Source: Fragum whitleyi
Lineage: Eukaryota; Mollusca; Bivalvia; Cardiida; Cardiidae
DNA: 64,000 bases
Reading direction: 5' to 3'
Assembly (NCBI GenBank): GCA_948146395.1
Contig: OX411554.1
Span: 40,629,687 to 40,693,686 of the forward strand
Both the position numbers and the translations under genes were made by a program. Below are positions 11,287 to 28,472 of this stretch, piece by piece. A model generated the notes under the pieces. The model was not told the origin of the DNA. It saw only the letters and a program-made list of their open reading frames with translations, and did no database searches. Position 1 is the stretch's first letter; every line of letters starts with the position of its first letter.

Positions 11287-11837
11287 GCAGTATCCTTTGG
11301 TAGGACACCCAAAAAACGGCCCTTCTCAGGGCCACAAAAACTCACGAAAGACTTCTTTAAACCCAAATTGTCTTTATGCAAATTCCCATTCAAAACACCC
11401 CGAAATACACATGTACTTTGTTCATTCATTAAAAAAAAGTTGAATATGAATCGACAATACAGTAACTAGACACCAACGGTCGTAATCACAGCACATGAGT
11501 AGCCTACAGAATGTTGTTAAAATGCTCAAGAGCCCATGTTTGCCAGTCCGTTTTATTTTCACAGAAAGAACGACAGTAATTACGTTCATTGTGACTCGCA
11601 GAGAATATTTTTCTCTGTCGTGTAAGCTATTGTGATACCCGTTAAAGGGCCAAAAATATCAGTAATTCGGCGATGAAAGCGGCATTTACGACGATTTATT
11701 TTTTCTTTGTCTGGCGGAAATGACCTACTAACCTACTAACCTACTGACCTACTTTTTGTTGTAGACACTAAATTAGGTTAGTGGGTCAGTAGGTCAACTG
11801 AATTAACTATATAAAGCCCAGTTTCACCAAAATTTGA

Positions 11838-12179
<342 letters not shown>

Positions 12180-12825
12180 AGATCTCCCCAACGCACATCT
12201 CTGTGCAAACAACGGCCCTTCTAAGGGCCACAAAATCCTAGATAGTTACCTTTGCTGTCTTAATTGTCTTCCAACAAAACCCCGAAAGATAAGCCACCTC
12301 CCAAAAGACGACACGTTTATTATTGTTTCTTTTTTATATCAATATAATTGAATCTATTTGTCAGAACTAGCAGCCTCAGTTAGATTAAGGACACGTGCTG
12401 ATTCAGATGTGTTCGCAGAAAGCCAAAGATTCGCCTACGTGCTAGAAGCGCAATGTTGACTGTTTGAAAAAAAAGGCGATACTTTCTCCAGAGACGTTTT
12501 TAACCTACAATTAATTATGTAACTATAGAAGGAACGTGGCATTTTTATGTATTTCACGAATTAAGCCGAAATATGCGTTAAAAGAAGCAAATTAGAGGTG
12601 TTTACGACTTTTATTAAAGTAAAAGTCGCATGGCCAATATGCTACTTGGGGTATTATTCCACCTATGCTAAGTTCGTCGAATTTGAAAGGGGGGGGGGGG
12701 GGGGGTTGCTTCCGTCGAGGTCCGCGCTCTCTTAATTATTTACGAAAGTAGGTCAATCCCCTTTTTCTCATATATAAACAAAGCAAGTCACTGGTGGCCT
12801 CACATTCAACTTGATTTGATCAAAC

Positions 12826-13197
12826 ATGCCACCCAAAGTCGGAAGCAAAGGAGCCAAAAAGGCTGTGTCCAAGTCTAAAGCCCAAAGAGGCGGTGACAAG
12901 AAAAGGAAGAGGAGGAGGAAGGAATCCTACGCCATCTACATCTACAAAGTCTTGAAGCAGGTGCATCCCGACACCGGTATCTCCAGCAAAGCCATGTCAA
13001 TCATGAACAGTTTTGTGAATGACATCTTCGAGAGAATCGCCGCCGAAGCCTCCCGACTTGCTCACTACAACAAGCGATCTACCATCACCAGCCGAGAGGT
13101 TCAGACCGCCGTTAGGCTGCTGCTCCCAGGTGAATTGGCCAAGCACGCCGTCAGCGAAGGCACCAAAGCCGTCACCAAGTACACCAGCAGCAAATAA
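12826..13197 (+). CDS. H2B: Histone H2B, repeat 3
   Basis: Protein identical to the copy at 1966. TATA at 12771-12778, preceded by the 17-base G-run; 3' stem-loop at 13230-13245. Confidence 0.98.
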   Translation: MPPKVGSKGAKKAVSKSKAQRGGDKKRKRRRKESYAIYIYKVLKQVHPDTGISSKAMSIMNSFVNDIFERIAAEASRLAHYNKRSTITSREVQTAVRLLLPGELAKHAVSEGTKAVTKYTSSK

Positions 13198-13818
13198 ATC
13201 TGCAAGGCTGACTCCCTGCTGATTAAAACGGCCCTTCTCAGGGCCACCAATTTTCAAGAAAGTGCTCCCATTTTCCATATAATTGTCGACCCCATGAAAT
13301 AATTACAAAAATAATAGTAGTCATAATATAAACCACTATGTAACGTTTTTAATTCACCGATGTTTAATTTCCTCTAGTAGAGAATTTGAGTCTCTATGCT
13401 CCTGTGCCCACGAATATTTAACTATTATTATTATTATTTAATTTTTTATATTATTTTATAATTATTATTATTATTATCATCATTAAAAAATGTCACTTTC
13501 ATATTGATCACTCATTGTGCAACTGTCTGTGAAATCACTAGATTCGATAGATCGATTTCCATTTCGTGGAATCTTAAGCTGTCGATGGAAAAACAGTCTT
13601 GGTCGCAAAATGCACTGCCGAAACCTGTCCCAATACGGTTCCTGTGATTGGCTGTCGGAAAAAGGCATGTAATGTATCCGACGTTTTCATTGGTCGAGCT
13701 TAATTATTGACGAAAGTAGGTCAATCCCCTTCTATCGACTATATAAACATAGCTCGAACGGGTTGCTTGACACATTCATATTCTCAAACTCACGGGAAAC
13801 AGAACGTAATCCATAATC

Positions 13819-14202
13819 ATGTCTGGACGTGGAAAGGGAGGAAAAGTTAAGGGAAAGGCAAAGAGCCGATCCACAAGGGCTGGACTACAGTTCCCAGTAG
13901 GAAGAATCCATCGTCTTCTCCGAAAGGGAAACTATGCTGAACGAGTCGGAGCTGGTGCACCAGTTTACCTCGCTGCTGTCTTGGAATATTTAGCTGCCGA
14001 AGTTTTGGAATTGGCTGGAAACGCTGCCCGAGACAACAAGAAGAGCAGAATCATCCCCCGTCATTTACAGCTTGCCATCAGAAACGACGAGGAATTGAAC
14101 AAGCTCTTGTCAGGAGTCACCATCGCCCAGGGTGGTGTGCTACCCAACATCCAAGCCGTTCTCCTCCCAAAGAAGACTGGCTCAAAACAGGCCTCCAAGT
14201 AA
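13819..14202 (+). CDS. H2A: Histone H2A, repeat 3
   Basis: Protein identical to the copy at 2959. TATA at 13740-13747, 3' stem-loop at 14233-14248. Confidence 0.98.
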   Translation: MSGRGKGGKVKGKAKSRSTRAGLQFPVGRIHRLLRKGNYAERVGAGAPVYLAAVLEYLAAEVLELAGNAARDNKKSRIIPRHLQLAIRNDEELNKLLSGVTIAQGGVLPNIQAVLLPKKTGSKQASK

Positions 14203-14705
14203 ACAATGCGAGTCTTTCAACGACTTACAAACGGCCCTTTTAAGGGCCACCACTACCCAAGAAAATCATTCCTAGTTCTGCATCTTTGTCAACACCAACT
14301 AAAAGTAAAAAGACCCTAACATTTAACACTAAAACCCCAGTATTTCAGCAAAGTGTAGTCCTTAAGTTCATTCAGTGACAGTTTGCCTGGTCGCTGCTGC
14401 TTGAAAAACGCCCTAGTGTGAATATATAGCTTGAATCATTCTTATGTGTGGGAAAAATATATGCCTTTGTAACCAATTCTCGCTATTTACTTTGAAGGAT
14501 AAGAAAATGATCTCTTTGAACTTGATTTAAGTCGCGTTTTTCGTGGCTCTGAAAACACATCAAATGGCGAGAGAATGTTGGAAAGGGGGGGGGGGGTGCT
14601 TCCGTCCGGGTCCGCGCTCTTCTATCCTTTTTATTCGATATATATATTTAGGTAGGGTCTGCTCGTTTCATTCTTCATTCCACTGCGAATAACCCTATCG
14701 ACAAG

Positions 14706-15272
14706 ATGACCGAGACAGCAGCAGCTCCTACAACACCAAAGCCAAAGAAGGCTGCCAGCAAGCCCAAGAAGCCAGCGGCTCACCCAAAATACAGTGAAAT
14801 GGTCTCAGCGGCCATCGCCGCACTGAAAGAGAGGGGAGGTTCTTCAAGACAGGCTATCCTGAAGTACATCGTCAAGAACTACAAAGTTGCCGATGAGAAA
14901 TCAGCCAACGTCCACTTGAAACTTGCCCTGAAAGCAGGCGTCAAGAGCGGAAGCCTTAAGCAATCAAAGGGCACCGGTGCTTCTGGTTCCTTCAGACTCG
15001 GCGAAGTGAAGAAGGCCCCAAAGAAGGCAGCCAAGGCCAAAAAGCCAAAGCCAGCAGCAAAGAAGAAGCCTGCCAAGAAAGCTGCTGCCAAGAAGGCCAC
15101 CGGGGAGAAGAAGGCAAAGCCAGCAAAGAAGGCTACACCAAAGAAGAAGGCAGCTCCTAAGAAGCCATCAGCAGCTAAAAAGGCCACTCCAAAGAAGAAG
15201 GCCACCGCTGCCAAGAAGAAGGCTACACCTAAGAAGAAGCCAGCAGCCAAAAAAGCCGCAGCCAAGAAGTAA
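14706..15272 (+). CDS. H1: Linker histone H1, repeat 3
   Basis: Protein identical to the copy at 3846. TATA at 14639-14648, 3' stem-loop at 15305-15320. Confidence 0.98.
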   Translation: MTETAAAPTTPKPKKAASKPKKPAAHPKYSEMVSAAIAALKERGGSSRQAILKYIVKNYKVADEKSANVHLKLALKAGVKSGSLKQSKGTGASGSFRLGEVKKAPKKAAKAKKPKPAAKKKPAKKAAAKKATGEKKAKPAKKATPKKKAAPKKPSAAKKATPKKKATAAKKKATPKKKPAAKKAAAKK

Positions 15273-15359
15273 ATGTTTGACTAAGTTAGCCAAACACACA
15301 AAAAGGTCCTTTTCAGGACCATCAAATACCCAAGAAAAGTACACCCGAGCAGAATTTGT

Positions 15360-15403
<44 letters not shown>

Positions 15404-15498
15404 AGAAAAAAGCCTATTCTCCGGACTTTGTTTATATCAGTATATTAAACAAAAAAAAAAAAAAAAAAAAATAAATAAAGAAAGAAAAAAAGGGGGAG

Positions 15499-15529
<31 letters not shown>

Positions 15530-16186
15530 GTTCCGAGGGCCCGTTTTGCGCGTTATTTCGAAGACGATGAAGATCGATCTAGTGACTGCAATACTTCGAT
15601 TCGAGTTAACCGTTAAGATCATATTTCATTTATGGTTCTGAGTCTTTGTTCTCTAGCGACGAGTTTCAAAGAAATCGATCCAAAAACGTCCCCGAATTCA
15701 CCAAAAAGTGAACGAAAAAACGACAGAGTCCACAAAATGCACTGCCGAACAGCGCTATAAAAGCTGCTCTCTGATTGGTCAAAATAAATGCAAGTTTATA
15801 AAAGGAGCTTTTTGATTGGCTGAATTTCAATCCGTTTTTGGCTTCAAGCTCGCGATTTTTGTACAAGCTATTTCTCTGGCAATTTCCAATCGATCTTAAT
15901 GAAATTTTTTGCAACGTGTAGATTTTGTTGTGCGCTTTAAGTTGATATATTGATATTGGGTCTAGGTAGAGAAGAAAAAATCTGGTGGATTTTCTTCTTC
16001 GTTGCATTTCAGTAAATGCGCAATTTCGATAAAACAGATAAAACGGCATAGCATCACCTAGTTTTGAATCTTTACTGTCACTATACAAGAAATGAAGTCA
16101 AGAAACATAGCTAGGCGTATATCGAAACGAAAAATACGTAGCCTAACTCTGTGTAGTACGACCTCTGCGGTTGGCCCGGCACTTGA

Positions 16187-16717
<531 letters not shown>

Positions 16718-17268
16718 GCAGTATCCTTTGGTAGGACACCCAAAAAACGGCCCTTCTCAGGGCCACAAAAACTCACGAAAGACTTCTTTAAACCCAAATT
16801 GTCTTTATGCAAATTCCCATTCAAAACACCCCGAAATACACATGTACTTTGTTCATTCATTAAAAAAAAGTTGAATATGAATCGACAATACAGTAACTAG
16901 ACACCAACGGTCGTAATCACAGCACATGAGTAGCCTACAGAATGTTGTTAAAATGCTCAAGAGCCCATGTTTGCCAGTCCGTTTTATTTTCACAGAAAGA
17001 ACGACAGTAATTACGTTCATTGTGACTCGCAGAGAATATTTTTCTCTGTCGTGTAAGCTATTGTGATACCCGTTAAAGGGCCAAAAATATCAGTAATTCG
17101 GCGATGAAAGCGGCATTTACGACGATTTATTTTTTCTTTGTCTGGCGGAAATGACCTACTAACCTACTAACCTACTGACCTACTTTTTGTTGTAGACACT
17201 AAATTAGGTTAGTGGGTCAGTAGGTCAACTGAATTAACTATATAAAGCCCAGTTTCACCAAAATTTGA

Positions 17269-17610
<342 letters not shown>

Positions 17611-18256
17611 AGATCTCCCCAACGCACATCTCTGTGCAAACAACGGCCCTTCTAAGGGCCACAAAATCCTAGATAGTTACCTTTGCTGTCTTAATTGTCT
17701 TCCAACAAAACCCCGAAAGATAAGCCACCTCCCAAAAGACGACACGTTTATTATTGTTTCTTTTTTATATCAATATAATTGAATCTATTTGTCAGAACTA
17801 GCAGCCTCAGTTAGATTAAGGACACGTGCTGATTCAGATGTGTTCGCAGAAAGCCAAAGATTCGCCTATGCTCGTGCTAGAAGCGCAATGTTGACTGTTT
17901 GAAAAAAAAGGCGATACTTTCTCCAGAGACGTTTTTAACCTACAATTAATTATGTAACTATAGAAGGAACGTGGCATTTTTATGTATTTCACGAATTAAG
18001 CCGAAATATGCGTTAAAAGAAGCAAATTAGAGGTGTTTACGACTTTTATTAAAGTAAAAGTCGCATGGCCAATATGCTACTTGGGGTATTATTCCACCTA
18101 TGCTAAGTTCGTCGAATTTGAAAGGGGGGGGGGGGGTTGCTTCCGTCGAGGTCCGCGCTCTCTTAATTATTTACGAAAGTAGGTCAATCCCCTTTTTCTC
18201 ATATATAAACAAAGCAAGTCACTGGTGGCCTCACATTCAACTTGATTTGATCAAAC

Positions 18257-18628
18257 ATGCCACCCAAAGTCGGAAGCAAAGGAGCCAAAAAGGCTGTGTC
18301 CAAGTCTAAAGCCCAAAGAGGCGGTGACAAGAAAAGGAAGAGGAGGAGGAAGGAATCCTACGCCATCTACATCTACAAAGTCTTGAAGCAGGTGCATCCC
18401 GACACCGGTATCTCCAGCAAAGCCATGTCAATCATGAACAGTTTTGTGAATGACATCTTCGAGAGAATCGCCGCCGAAGCCTCCCGACTTGCTCACTACA
18501 ACAAGCGATCTACCATCACCAGCCGAGAGGTTCAGACCGCCGTTAGGCTGCTGCTCCCAGGTGAATTGGCCAAGCACGCCGTCAGCGAAGGCACCAAAGC
18601 CGTCACCAAGTACACCAGCAGCAAATAA
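18257..18628 (+). CDS. H2B: Histone H2B, repeat 4
   Basis: Protein identical to the copy at 1966. TATA at 18202-18209, 3' stem-loop at 18661-18676. Confidence 0.98.
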   Translation: MPPKVGSKGAKKAVSKSKAQRGGDKKRKRRRKESYAIYIYKVLKQVHPDTGISSKAMSIMNSFVNDIFERIAAEASRLAHYNKRSTITSREVQTAVRLLLPGELAKHAVSEGTKAVTKYTSSK

Positions 18629-19249
18629 ATCTGCAAGGCTGACTCCCTGCTGATTAAAACGGCCCTTCTCAGGGCCACCAATTTTCAAGAAAGTGCTCCC
18701 ATTTTCCATAAAATTGTCGACCCCATGAAATAATTACAAAAATAATAGTAGTCATAATATAAACCACTATGTAACGTTTTTAATTCACCGATGTTTAATT
18801 TCCTCTAGTAGAGAATTTGAGTCTCTATGCTCCTGTGCCCACGAATATTTAACTATTATTATTATTATTTAATTTTTTATATTATTTTATAATTATTATT
18901 ATTATTATCATCATTAAAAAATGTCACTTTCATATTGATCACTCATTGTGCAACTGTCTGTGAAATCACTAGATTCGATAGATCGATTTCCATTTCGTGG
19001 AATCTTAAGCTGTCGATGGAAAAACAGTCTTGGTCGCAAAATGCACTGCCGAAACCTGTCCCAATACGGTTCCTGTGATTGGCTGTCGGAAAAAGGCATG
19101 TAATGTATCCGACGTTTTCATTGGTCGAGCTTAATTATTGACGAAAGTAGGTCAATCCCCTTCTATCGACTATATAAACATAGCTCGAACGGGTTGCTTG
19201 ACACATTCATATTCTCAAACTCACGGGAAACAGAACGTAATCCATAATC

Positions 19250-19633
19250 ATGTCTGGACGTGGAAAGGGAGGAAAAGTTAAGGGAAAGGCAAAGAGCCGA
19301 TCCACAAGGGCTGGACTACAGTTCCCAGTAGGAAGAATCCATCGTCTTCTCCGAAAGGGAAACTATGCTGAACGAGTCGGAGCTGGTGCACCAGTTTACC
19401 TCGCTGCTGTCTTGGAATATTTAGCTGCCGAAGTTTTGGAATTGGCTGGAAACGCTGCCCGAGACAACAAGAAGAGCAGAATCATCCCCCGTCATTTACA
19501 GCTTGCCATCAGAAACGACGAGGAATTGAACAAGCTCTTGTCAGGAGTCACCATCGCCCAGGGTGGTGTGCTACCCAACATCCAAGCCGTTCTCCTCCCA
19601 AAGAAGACTGGCTCAAAACAGGCCTCCAAGTAA
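19250..19633 (+). CDS. H2A: Histone H2A, repeat 4
   Basis: Protein identical to the copy at 2959. TATA at 19171-19178, 3' stem-loop at 19664-19679. Confidence 0.98.
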   Translation: MSGRGKGGKVKGKAKSRSTRAGLQFPVGRIHRLLRKGNYAERVGAGAPVYLAAVLEYLAAEVLELAGNAARDNKKSRIIPRHLQLAIRNDEELNKLLSGVTIAQGGVLPNIQAVLLPKKTGSKQASK

Positions 19634-20136
19634 ACAATGCGAGTCTTTCAACGACTTACAAACGGCCCTTTTAAGGGCCACCACTACCCAAGAAAATCAT
19701 TCCTAGTTCTGCATCTTTGTCAACACCAACTAAAAGTAAAAAGACCCTAACATTTAACACTAAAACCCCAGTATTTCAGCAAAGTGTAGTCCTTAAGTTC
19801 ATTCAGTGACAGTTTGCCTGGTCGCTGCTGCTTGAAAAACGCCCTAGTGTGAATATATAGCTTGAATCATTCTTATGTGTGGGAAAAATATATGCCTTTG
19901 TAACCAATTCTCGCTATTTACTTTGAAGGATAAGAAAATGATCTCTTTGAACTTGATTTAAGTCGCGTTTTTCGTGGCTCTGAAAACACATCAAATGGCG
20001 AGAGAATGTTGGAAAGGGGGGGGGGGGTGCTTCCGTCCGGGTCCGCGCTCTTCTATCCTTTTTATTCGATATATATATTTAGGTAGGGTCTGCTCGTTTC
20101 ATTCTTCATTCCACTGCGAATAACCCTATCGACAAG

Positions 20137-20703
20137 ATGACCGAGACAGCAGCAGCTCCTACAACACCAAAGCCAAAGAAGGCTGCCAGCAAGCCCAAGA
20201 AGCCAGCGGCTCACCCAAAATACAGTGAAATGGTCTCAGCGGCCATCGCCGCACTGAAAGAGAGGGGAGGTTCTTCAAGACAGGCTATCCTGAAGTACAT
20301 CGTCAAGAACTACAAAGTTGCCGATGAGAAATCAGCCAACGTCCACTTGAAACTTGCCCTGAAAGCAGGCGTCAAGAGCGGAAGCCTTAAGCAATCAAAG
20401 GGCACCGGTGCTTCTGGTTCCTTCAGACTCGGCGAAGTGAAGAAGGCCCCAAAGAAGGCAGCCAAGGCCAAAAAGCCAAAGCCAGCAGCAAAGAAGAAGC
20501 CTGCCAAGAAAGCTGCTGCCAAGAAGGCCACCGGGGAGAAGAAGGCAAAGCCAGCAAAGAAGGCTACACCAAAGAAGAAGGCAGCTCCTAAGAAGCCATC
20601 AGCAGCTAAAAAGGCCACTCCAAAGAAGAAGGCCACCGCTGCCAAGAAGAAGGCTACACCTAAGAAGAAGCCAGCAGCCAAAAAAGCCGCAGCCAAGAAG
20701 TAA
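20137..20703 (+). CDS. H1: Linker histone H1, repeat 4
   Basis: Protein identical to the copy at 3846. TATA at 20070-20079, 3' stem-loop at 20736-20751. Confidence 0.98.
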   Translation: MTETAAAPTTPKPKKAASKPKKPAAHPKYSEMVSAAIAALKERGGSSRQAILKYIVKNYKVADEKSANVHLKLALKAGVKSGSLKQSKGTGASGSFRLGEVKKAPKKAAKAKKPKPAAKKKPAKKAAAKKATGEKKAKPAKKATPKKKAAPKKPSAAKKATPKKKATAAKKKATPKKKPAAKKAAAKK

Positions 20704-20790
20704 ATGTTTGACTAAGTTAGCCAAACACACAAAAAGGTCCTTTTCAGGACCATCAAATACCCAAGAAAAGTACACCCGAGCAGAATTTGT

Positions 20791-20834
<44 letters not shown>

Positions 20835-20929
20835 AGAAAAAAGCCTATTCTCCGGACTTTGTTTATATCAGTATATTAAACAAAAAAAAAAAAAAAAAAA
20901 AATAAATAAAGAAAGAAAAAAAGGGGGAG

Positions 20930-20960
<31 letters not shown>

Positions 20961-21617
20961 GTTCCGAGGGCCCGTTTTGCGCGTTATTTCGAAGACGATG
21001 AAGATCGATCTAGTGACTGCAATACTTCGATTCGAGTTAACCGTTAAGATCATATTTCATTTATGGTTCTGAGTCTTTGTTCTCTAGCGACGAGTTTCAA
21101 AGAAATCGATCCAAAAACGTCCCCGAATTCACCAAAAAGTGAACGAAAAAACGACAGAGTCCACAAAATGCACTGCCGAACAGCGCTATAAAAGCTGCTC
21201 TCTGATTGGTCAAAATAAATGCAAGTTTATAAAAGGAGCTTTTTGATTGGCTGAATTTCAATCCGTTTTTGGCTTCAAGCTCGCGATTTTTGTACAAGCT
21301 ATTTCTCTGGCAATTTCCAATCGATCTTAATGAAATTTTTTGCAACGTGTAGATTTTGTTGTGCGCTTTAAGTTGATATATTGATATTGGGTCTAGGTAG
21401 AGAAGAAAAAATCTGGTGGATTTTCTTCTTCGTTGCATTTCAGTAAATGCGCAATTTCGATAAAACAGATAAAACGGCATAGCATCACCTAGTTTTGAAT
21501 CTTTACTGTCACTATACAAGAAATGAAGTCAAGAAACATAGCTAGGCGTATATCGAAACGAAAAATACGTAGCCTAACTCTGTGTAGTACGACCTCTGCG
21601 GTTGGCCCGGCACTTGA

Positions 21618-22148
<531 letters not shown>

Positions 22149-22699
22149 GCAGTATCCTTTGGTAGGACACCCAAAAAACGGCCCTTCTCAGGGCCACAAA
22201 AACTCACGAAAGACTTCTTTAAACCCAAATTGTCTTTATGCAAATTCCCATTCAAAACACCCCGAAATACACATGTACTTTGTTCATTCATTAAAAAAAA
22301 GTTGAATATGAATCGACAATACAGTAACTAGACACCAACGGTCGTAATCACAGCACATGAGTAGCCTACAGAATGTTGTTAAAATGCTCAAGAGCCCATG
22401 TTTGCCAGTCCGTTTTATTTTCACAGAAAGAACGACAGTAATTACGTTCATTGTGACTCGCAGAGAATATTTTTCTCTGTCGTGTAAGCTATTGTGATAC
22501 CCGTTAAAGGGCCAAAAATATCAGTAATTCGGCGATGAAAGCGGCATTTACGACGATTTATTTTTTCTTTGTCTGGCGGAAATGACCTACTAACCTACTA
22601 ACCTACTGACCTACTTTTTGTTGTAGACACTAAATTAGGTTAGTGGGTCAGTAGGTCAACTGAATTAACTATATAAAGCCCAGTTTCACCAAAATTTGA

Positions 22700-23041
<342 letters not shown>

Positions 23042-23687
23042 AGATCTCCCCAACGCACATCTCTGTGCAAACAACGGCCCTTCTAAGGGCCACAAAATCC
23101 TAGATAGTTACCTTTGCTGTCTTAATTGTCTTCCAACAAAACCCCGAAAGATAAGCCACCTCCCAAAAGACGACACGTTTATTATTGTTTCTTTTTTATA
23201 TCAATATAATTGAATCTATTTGTCAGAACTAGCAGCCTCAGTTAGATTAAGGACACGTGCTGATTCAGATGTGTTCGCAGAAAGCCAAAGATTCGCCTAT
23301 GCTCGTGCTAGAAGCGCAATGTTGACTGTTTGAAAAAAAAGGCGATACTTTCTCCAGAGACGTTTTTAACCTACAATTAATTATGTAACTATAGAAGGAA
23401 CGTGGCATTTTTATGTATTTCACGAATTAAGCCGAAATATGCGTTAAAAGAAGCAAATTAGAGGTGTTTACGACTTTTATTAAAGTAAAAGTCGCATGGC
23501 CAATATGCTACTTGGGGTATTATTCCACCTATGCTAAGTTCGTCGAATTTGAAAGGGGGGGGGGGGGTTGCTTCCGTCGAGGTCCGCGCTCTCTTAATTA
23601 TTTACGAAAGTAGGTCAATCCCCTTTTTCTCATATATAAACAAAGCAAGTCACTGGTGGCCTCACATTCAACTTGATTTGATCAAAC

Positions 23688-24059
23688 ATGCCACCCAAAG
23701 TCGGAAGCAAAGGAGCCAAAAAGGCTGTGTCCAAGTCTAAAGCCCAAAGAGGCGGTGACAAGAAAAGGAAGAGGAGGAGGAAGGAATCCTACGCCATCTA
23801 CATCTACAAAGTCTTGAAGCAGGTGCATCCCGACACCGGTATCTCCAGCAAAGCCATGTCAATCATGAACAGTTTTGTGAATGACATCTTCGAGAGAATC
23901 GCCGCCGAAGCCTCCCGACTTGCTCACTACAACAAGCGATCTACCATCACCAGCCGAGAGGTTCAGACCGCCGTTAGGCTGCTGCTCCCAGGTGAATTGG
24001 CCAAGCACGCCGTCAGCGAAGGCACCAAAGCCGTCACCAAGTACACCAGCAGCAAATAA
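23688..24059 (+). CDS. H2B: Histone H2B, repeat 5
   Basis: Protein identical to the copy at 1966. TATA at 23633-23640, 3' stem-loop at 24092-24107. Confidence 0.98.
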   Translation: MPPKVGSKGAKKAVSKSKAQRGGDKKRKRRRKESYAIYIYKVLKQVHPDTGISSKAMSIMNSFVNDIFERIAAEASRLAHYNKRSTITSREVQTAVRLLLPGELAKHAVSEGTKAVTKYTSSK

Positions 24060-24680
24060 ATCTGCAAGGCTGACTCCCTGCTGATTAAAACGGCCCTTCT
24101 CAGGGCCACCAATTTTCAAGAAAGTGCTCCCATTTTCCATAAAATTGTCGACCCCATGAAATAATTACAAAAATAATAGTAGTCATAATATAAACCACTA
24201 TGTAACGTTTTTAATTCACCGATGTTTAATTTCCTCTAGTAGAGAATTTGAGTCTCTATGCTCCTGTGCCCACGAATATTTAACTATTATTATTATTATT
24301 TAATTTTTTATATTATTTTATAATTATTATTATTATTATCATCATTAAAAAATGTCACTTTCATATTGATCACTCATTGTGCAACTGTCTGTGAAATCAC
24401 TAGATTCGATAGATCGATTTCCATTTCGTGGAATCTTAAGCTGTCGATGGAAAAACAGTCTTGGTCGCAAAATGCACTGCCGAAACCTGTCCCAATACGG
24501 TTCCTGTGATTGGCTGTCGGAAAAAGGCATGTAATGTATCCGACGTTTTCATTGGTCGAGCTTAATTATTGACGAAAGTAGGTCAATCCCCTTCTATCGA
24601 CTATATAAACATAGCTCGAACGGGTTGCTTGACACATTCATATTCTCAAACTCACGGGAAACAGAACGTAATCCATAATC

Positions 24681-25064
24681 ATGTCTGGACGTGGAAAGGG
24701 AGGAAAAGTTAAGGGAAAGGCAAAGAGCCGATCCACAAGGGCTGGACTACAGTTCCCAGTAGGAAGAATCCATCGTCTTCTCCGAAAGGGAAACTATGCT
24801 GAACGAGTCGGAGCTGGTGCACCAGTTTACCTCGCTGCTGTCTTGGAATATTTAGCTGCCGAAGTTTTGGAATTGGCTGGAAACGCTGCCCGAGACAACA
24901 AGAAGAGCAGAATCATCCCCCGTCATTTACAGCTTGCCATCAGAAACGACGAGGAATTGAACAAGCTCTTGTCAGGAGTCACCATCGCCCAGGGTGGTGT
25001 GCTACCCAACATCCAAGCCGTTCTCCTCCCAAAGAAGACTGGCTCAAAACAGGCCTCCAAGTAA
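24681..25064 (+). CDS. H2A: Histone H2A, repeat 5
   Basis: Protein identical to the copy at 2959. TATA at 24602-24609, 3' stem-loop at 25095-25110. Confidence 0.98.
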   Translation: MSGRGKGGKVKGKAKSRSTRAGLQFPVGRIHRLLRKGNYAERVGAGAPVYLAAVLEYLAAEVLELAGNAARDNKKSRIIPRHLQLAIRNDEELNKLLSGVTIAQGGVLPNIQAVLLPKKTGSKQASK

Positions 25065-25567
25065 ACAATGCGAGTCTTTCAACGACTTACAAACGGCCCT
25101 TTTAAGGGCCACCACTACCCAAGAAAATCATTCCTAGTTCTGCATCTTTGTCAACACCAACTAAAAGTAAAAAGACCCTAACATTTAACACTAAAACCCC
25201 AGTATTTCAGCAAAGTGTAGTCCTTAAGTTCATTCAGTGACAGTTTGCCTGGTCGCTGCTGCTTGAAAAACGCCCTAGTGTGAATATATAGCTTGAATCA
25301 TTCTTATGTGTGGGAAAAATATATGCCTTTGTAACCAATTCTCGCTATTTACTTTGAAGGATAAGAAAATGATCTCTTTGAACTTGATTTAAGTCGCGTT
25401 TTTCGTGGCTCTGAAAACACATCAAATGGCGAGAGAATGTTGGAAAGGGGGGGGGGGGTGCTTCCGTCCGGGTCCGCGCTCTTCTATCCTTTTTATTCGA
25501 TATATATATTTAGGTAGGGTCTGCTCGTTTCATTCTTCATTCCACTGCGAATAACCCTATCGACAAG

Positions 25568-26134
25568 ATGACCGAGACAGCAGCAGCTCCTACAACACCA
25601 AAGCCAAAGAAGGCTGCCAGCAAGCCCAAGAAGCCAGCGGCTCACCCAAAATACAGTGAAATGGTCTCAGCGGCCATCGCCGCACTGAAAGAGAGGGGAG
25701 GTTCTTCAAGACAGGCTATCCTGAAGTACATCGTCAAGAACTACAAAGTTGCCGATGAGAAATCAGCCAACGTCCACTTGAAACTTGCCCTGAAAGCAGG
25801 CGTCAAGAGCGGAAGCCTTAAGCAATCAAAGGGCACCGGTGCTTCTGGTTCCTTCAGACTCGGCGAAGTGAAGAAGGCCCCAAAGAAGGCAGCCAAGGCC
25901 AAAAAGCCAAAGCCAGCAGCAAAGAAGAAGCCTGCCAAGAAAGCTGCTGCCAAGAAGGCCACCGGGGAGAAGAAGGCAAAGCCAGCAAAGAAGGCTACAC
26001 CAAAGAAGAAGGCAGCTCCTAAGAAGCCATCAGCAGCTAAAAAGGCCACTCCAAAGAAGAAGGCCACCGCTGCCAAGAAGAAGGCTACACCTAAGAAGAA
26101 GCCAGCAGCCAAAAAAGCCGCAGCCAAGAAGTAA
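25568..26134 (+). CDS. H1: Linker histone H1, repeat 5
   Basis: Protein identical to the copy at 3846. TATA at 25501-25510, 3' stem-loop at 26167-26182. Confidence 0.98.
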   Translation: MTETAAAPTTPKPKKAASKPKKPAAHPKYSEMVSAAIAALKERGGSSRQAILKYIVKNYKVADEKSANVHLKLALKAGVKSGSLKQSKGTGASGSFRLGEVKKAPKKAAKAKKPKPAAKKKPAKKAAAKKATGEKKAKPAKKATPKKKAAPKKPSAAKKATPKKKATAAKKKATPKKKPAAKKAAAKK

Positions 26135-26221
26135 ATGTTTGACTAAGTTAGCCAAACACACAAAAAGGTCCTTTTCAGGACCATCAAATACCCAAGAAAA
26201 GTACACCCGAGCAGAATTTGT

Positions 26222-26265
<44 letters not shown>

Positions 26266-26360
26266 AGAAAAAAGCCTATTCTCCGGACTTTGTTTATATC
26301 AGTATATTAAACAAAAAAAAAAAAAAAAAAAAATAAATAAAGAAAGAAAAAAAGGGGGAG

Positions 26361-26391
<31 letters not shown>

Positions 26392-27048
26392 GTTCCGAGG
26401 GCCCGTTTTGCGCGTTATTTCGAAGACGATGAAGATCGATCTAGTGACTGCAATACTTCGATTCGAGTTAACCGTTAAGATCATATTTCATTTATGGTTC
26501 TGAGTCTTTGTTCTCTAGCGACGAGTTTCAAAGAAATCGATCCAAAAACGTCCCCGAATTCACCAAAAAGTGAACGAAAAAACGACAGAGTCCACAAAAT
26601 GCACTGCCGAACAGCGCTATAAAAGCTGCTCTCTGATTGGTCAAAATAAATGCAAGTTTATAAAAGGAGCTTTTTGATTGGCTGAATTTCAATCCGTTTT
26701 TGGCTTCAAGCTCGCGATTTTTGTACAAGCTATTTCTCTGGCAATTTCCAATCGATCTTAATGAAATTTTTTGCAACGTGTAGATTTTGTTGTGCGCTTT
26801 AAGTTGATATATTGATATTGGGTCTAGGTAGAGAAGAAAAAATCTGGTGGATTTTCTTCTTCGTTGCATTTCAGTAAATGCGCAATTTCGATAAAACAGA
26901 TAAAACGGCATAGCATCACCTAGTTTTGAATCTTTACTGTCACTATACAAGAAATGAAGTCAAGAAACATAGCTAGGCGTATATCGAAACGAAAAATACG
27001 TAGCCTAACTCTGTGTAGTACGACCTCTGCGGTTGGCCCGGCACTTGA

Positions 27049-27579
<531 letters not shown>

Positions 27580-28130
27580 GCAGTATCCTTTGGTAGGACA
27601 CCCAAAAAACGGCCCTTCTCAGGGCCACAAAAACTCACGAAAGACTTCTTTAAACCCAAATTGTCTTTATGCAAATTCCCATTCAAAACACCCCGAAATA
27701 CACATGTACTTTGTTCATTCATTAAAAAAAAGTTGAATATGAATCGACAATACAGTAACTAGACACCAACGGTCGTAATCACAGCACATGAGTAGCCTAC
27801 AGAATGTTGTTAAAATGCTCAAGAGCCCATGTTTGCCAGTCCGTTTTATTTTCACAGAAAGAACGACAGTAATTACGTTCATTGTGACTCGCAGAGAATA
27901 TTTTTCTCTGTCGTGTAAGCTATTGTGATACCCGTTAAAGGGCCAAAAATATCAGTAATTCGGCGATGAAAGCGGCATTTACGACGATTTATTTTTTCTT
28001 TGTCTGGCGGAAATGACCTACTAACCTACTAACCTACTGACCTACTTTTTGTTGTAGACACTAAATTAGGTTAGTGGGTCAGTAGGTCAACTGAATTAAC
28101 TATATAAAGCCCAGTTTCACCAAAATTTGA

Positions 28131-28472
<342 letters not shown>
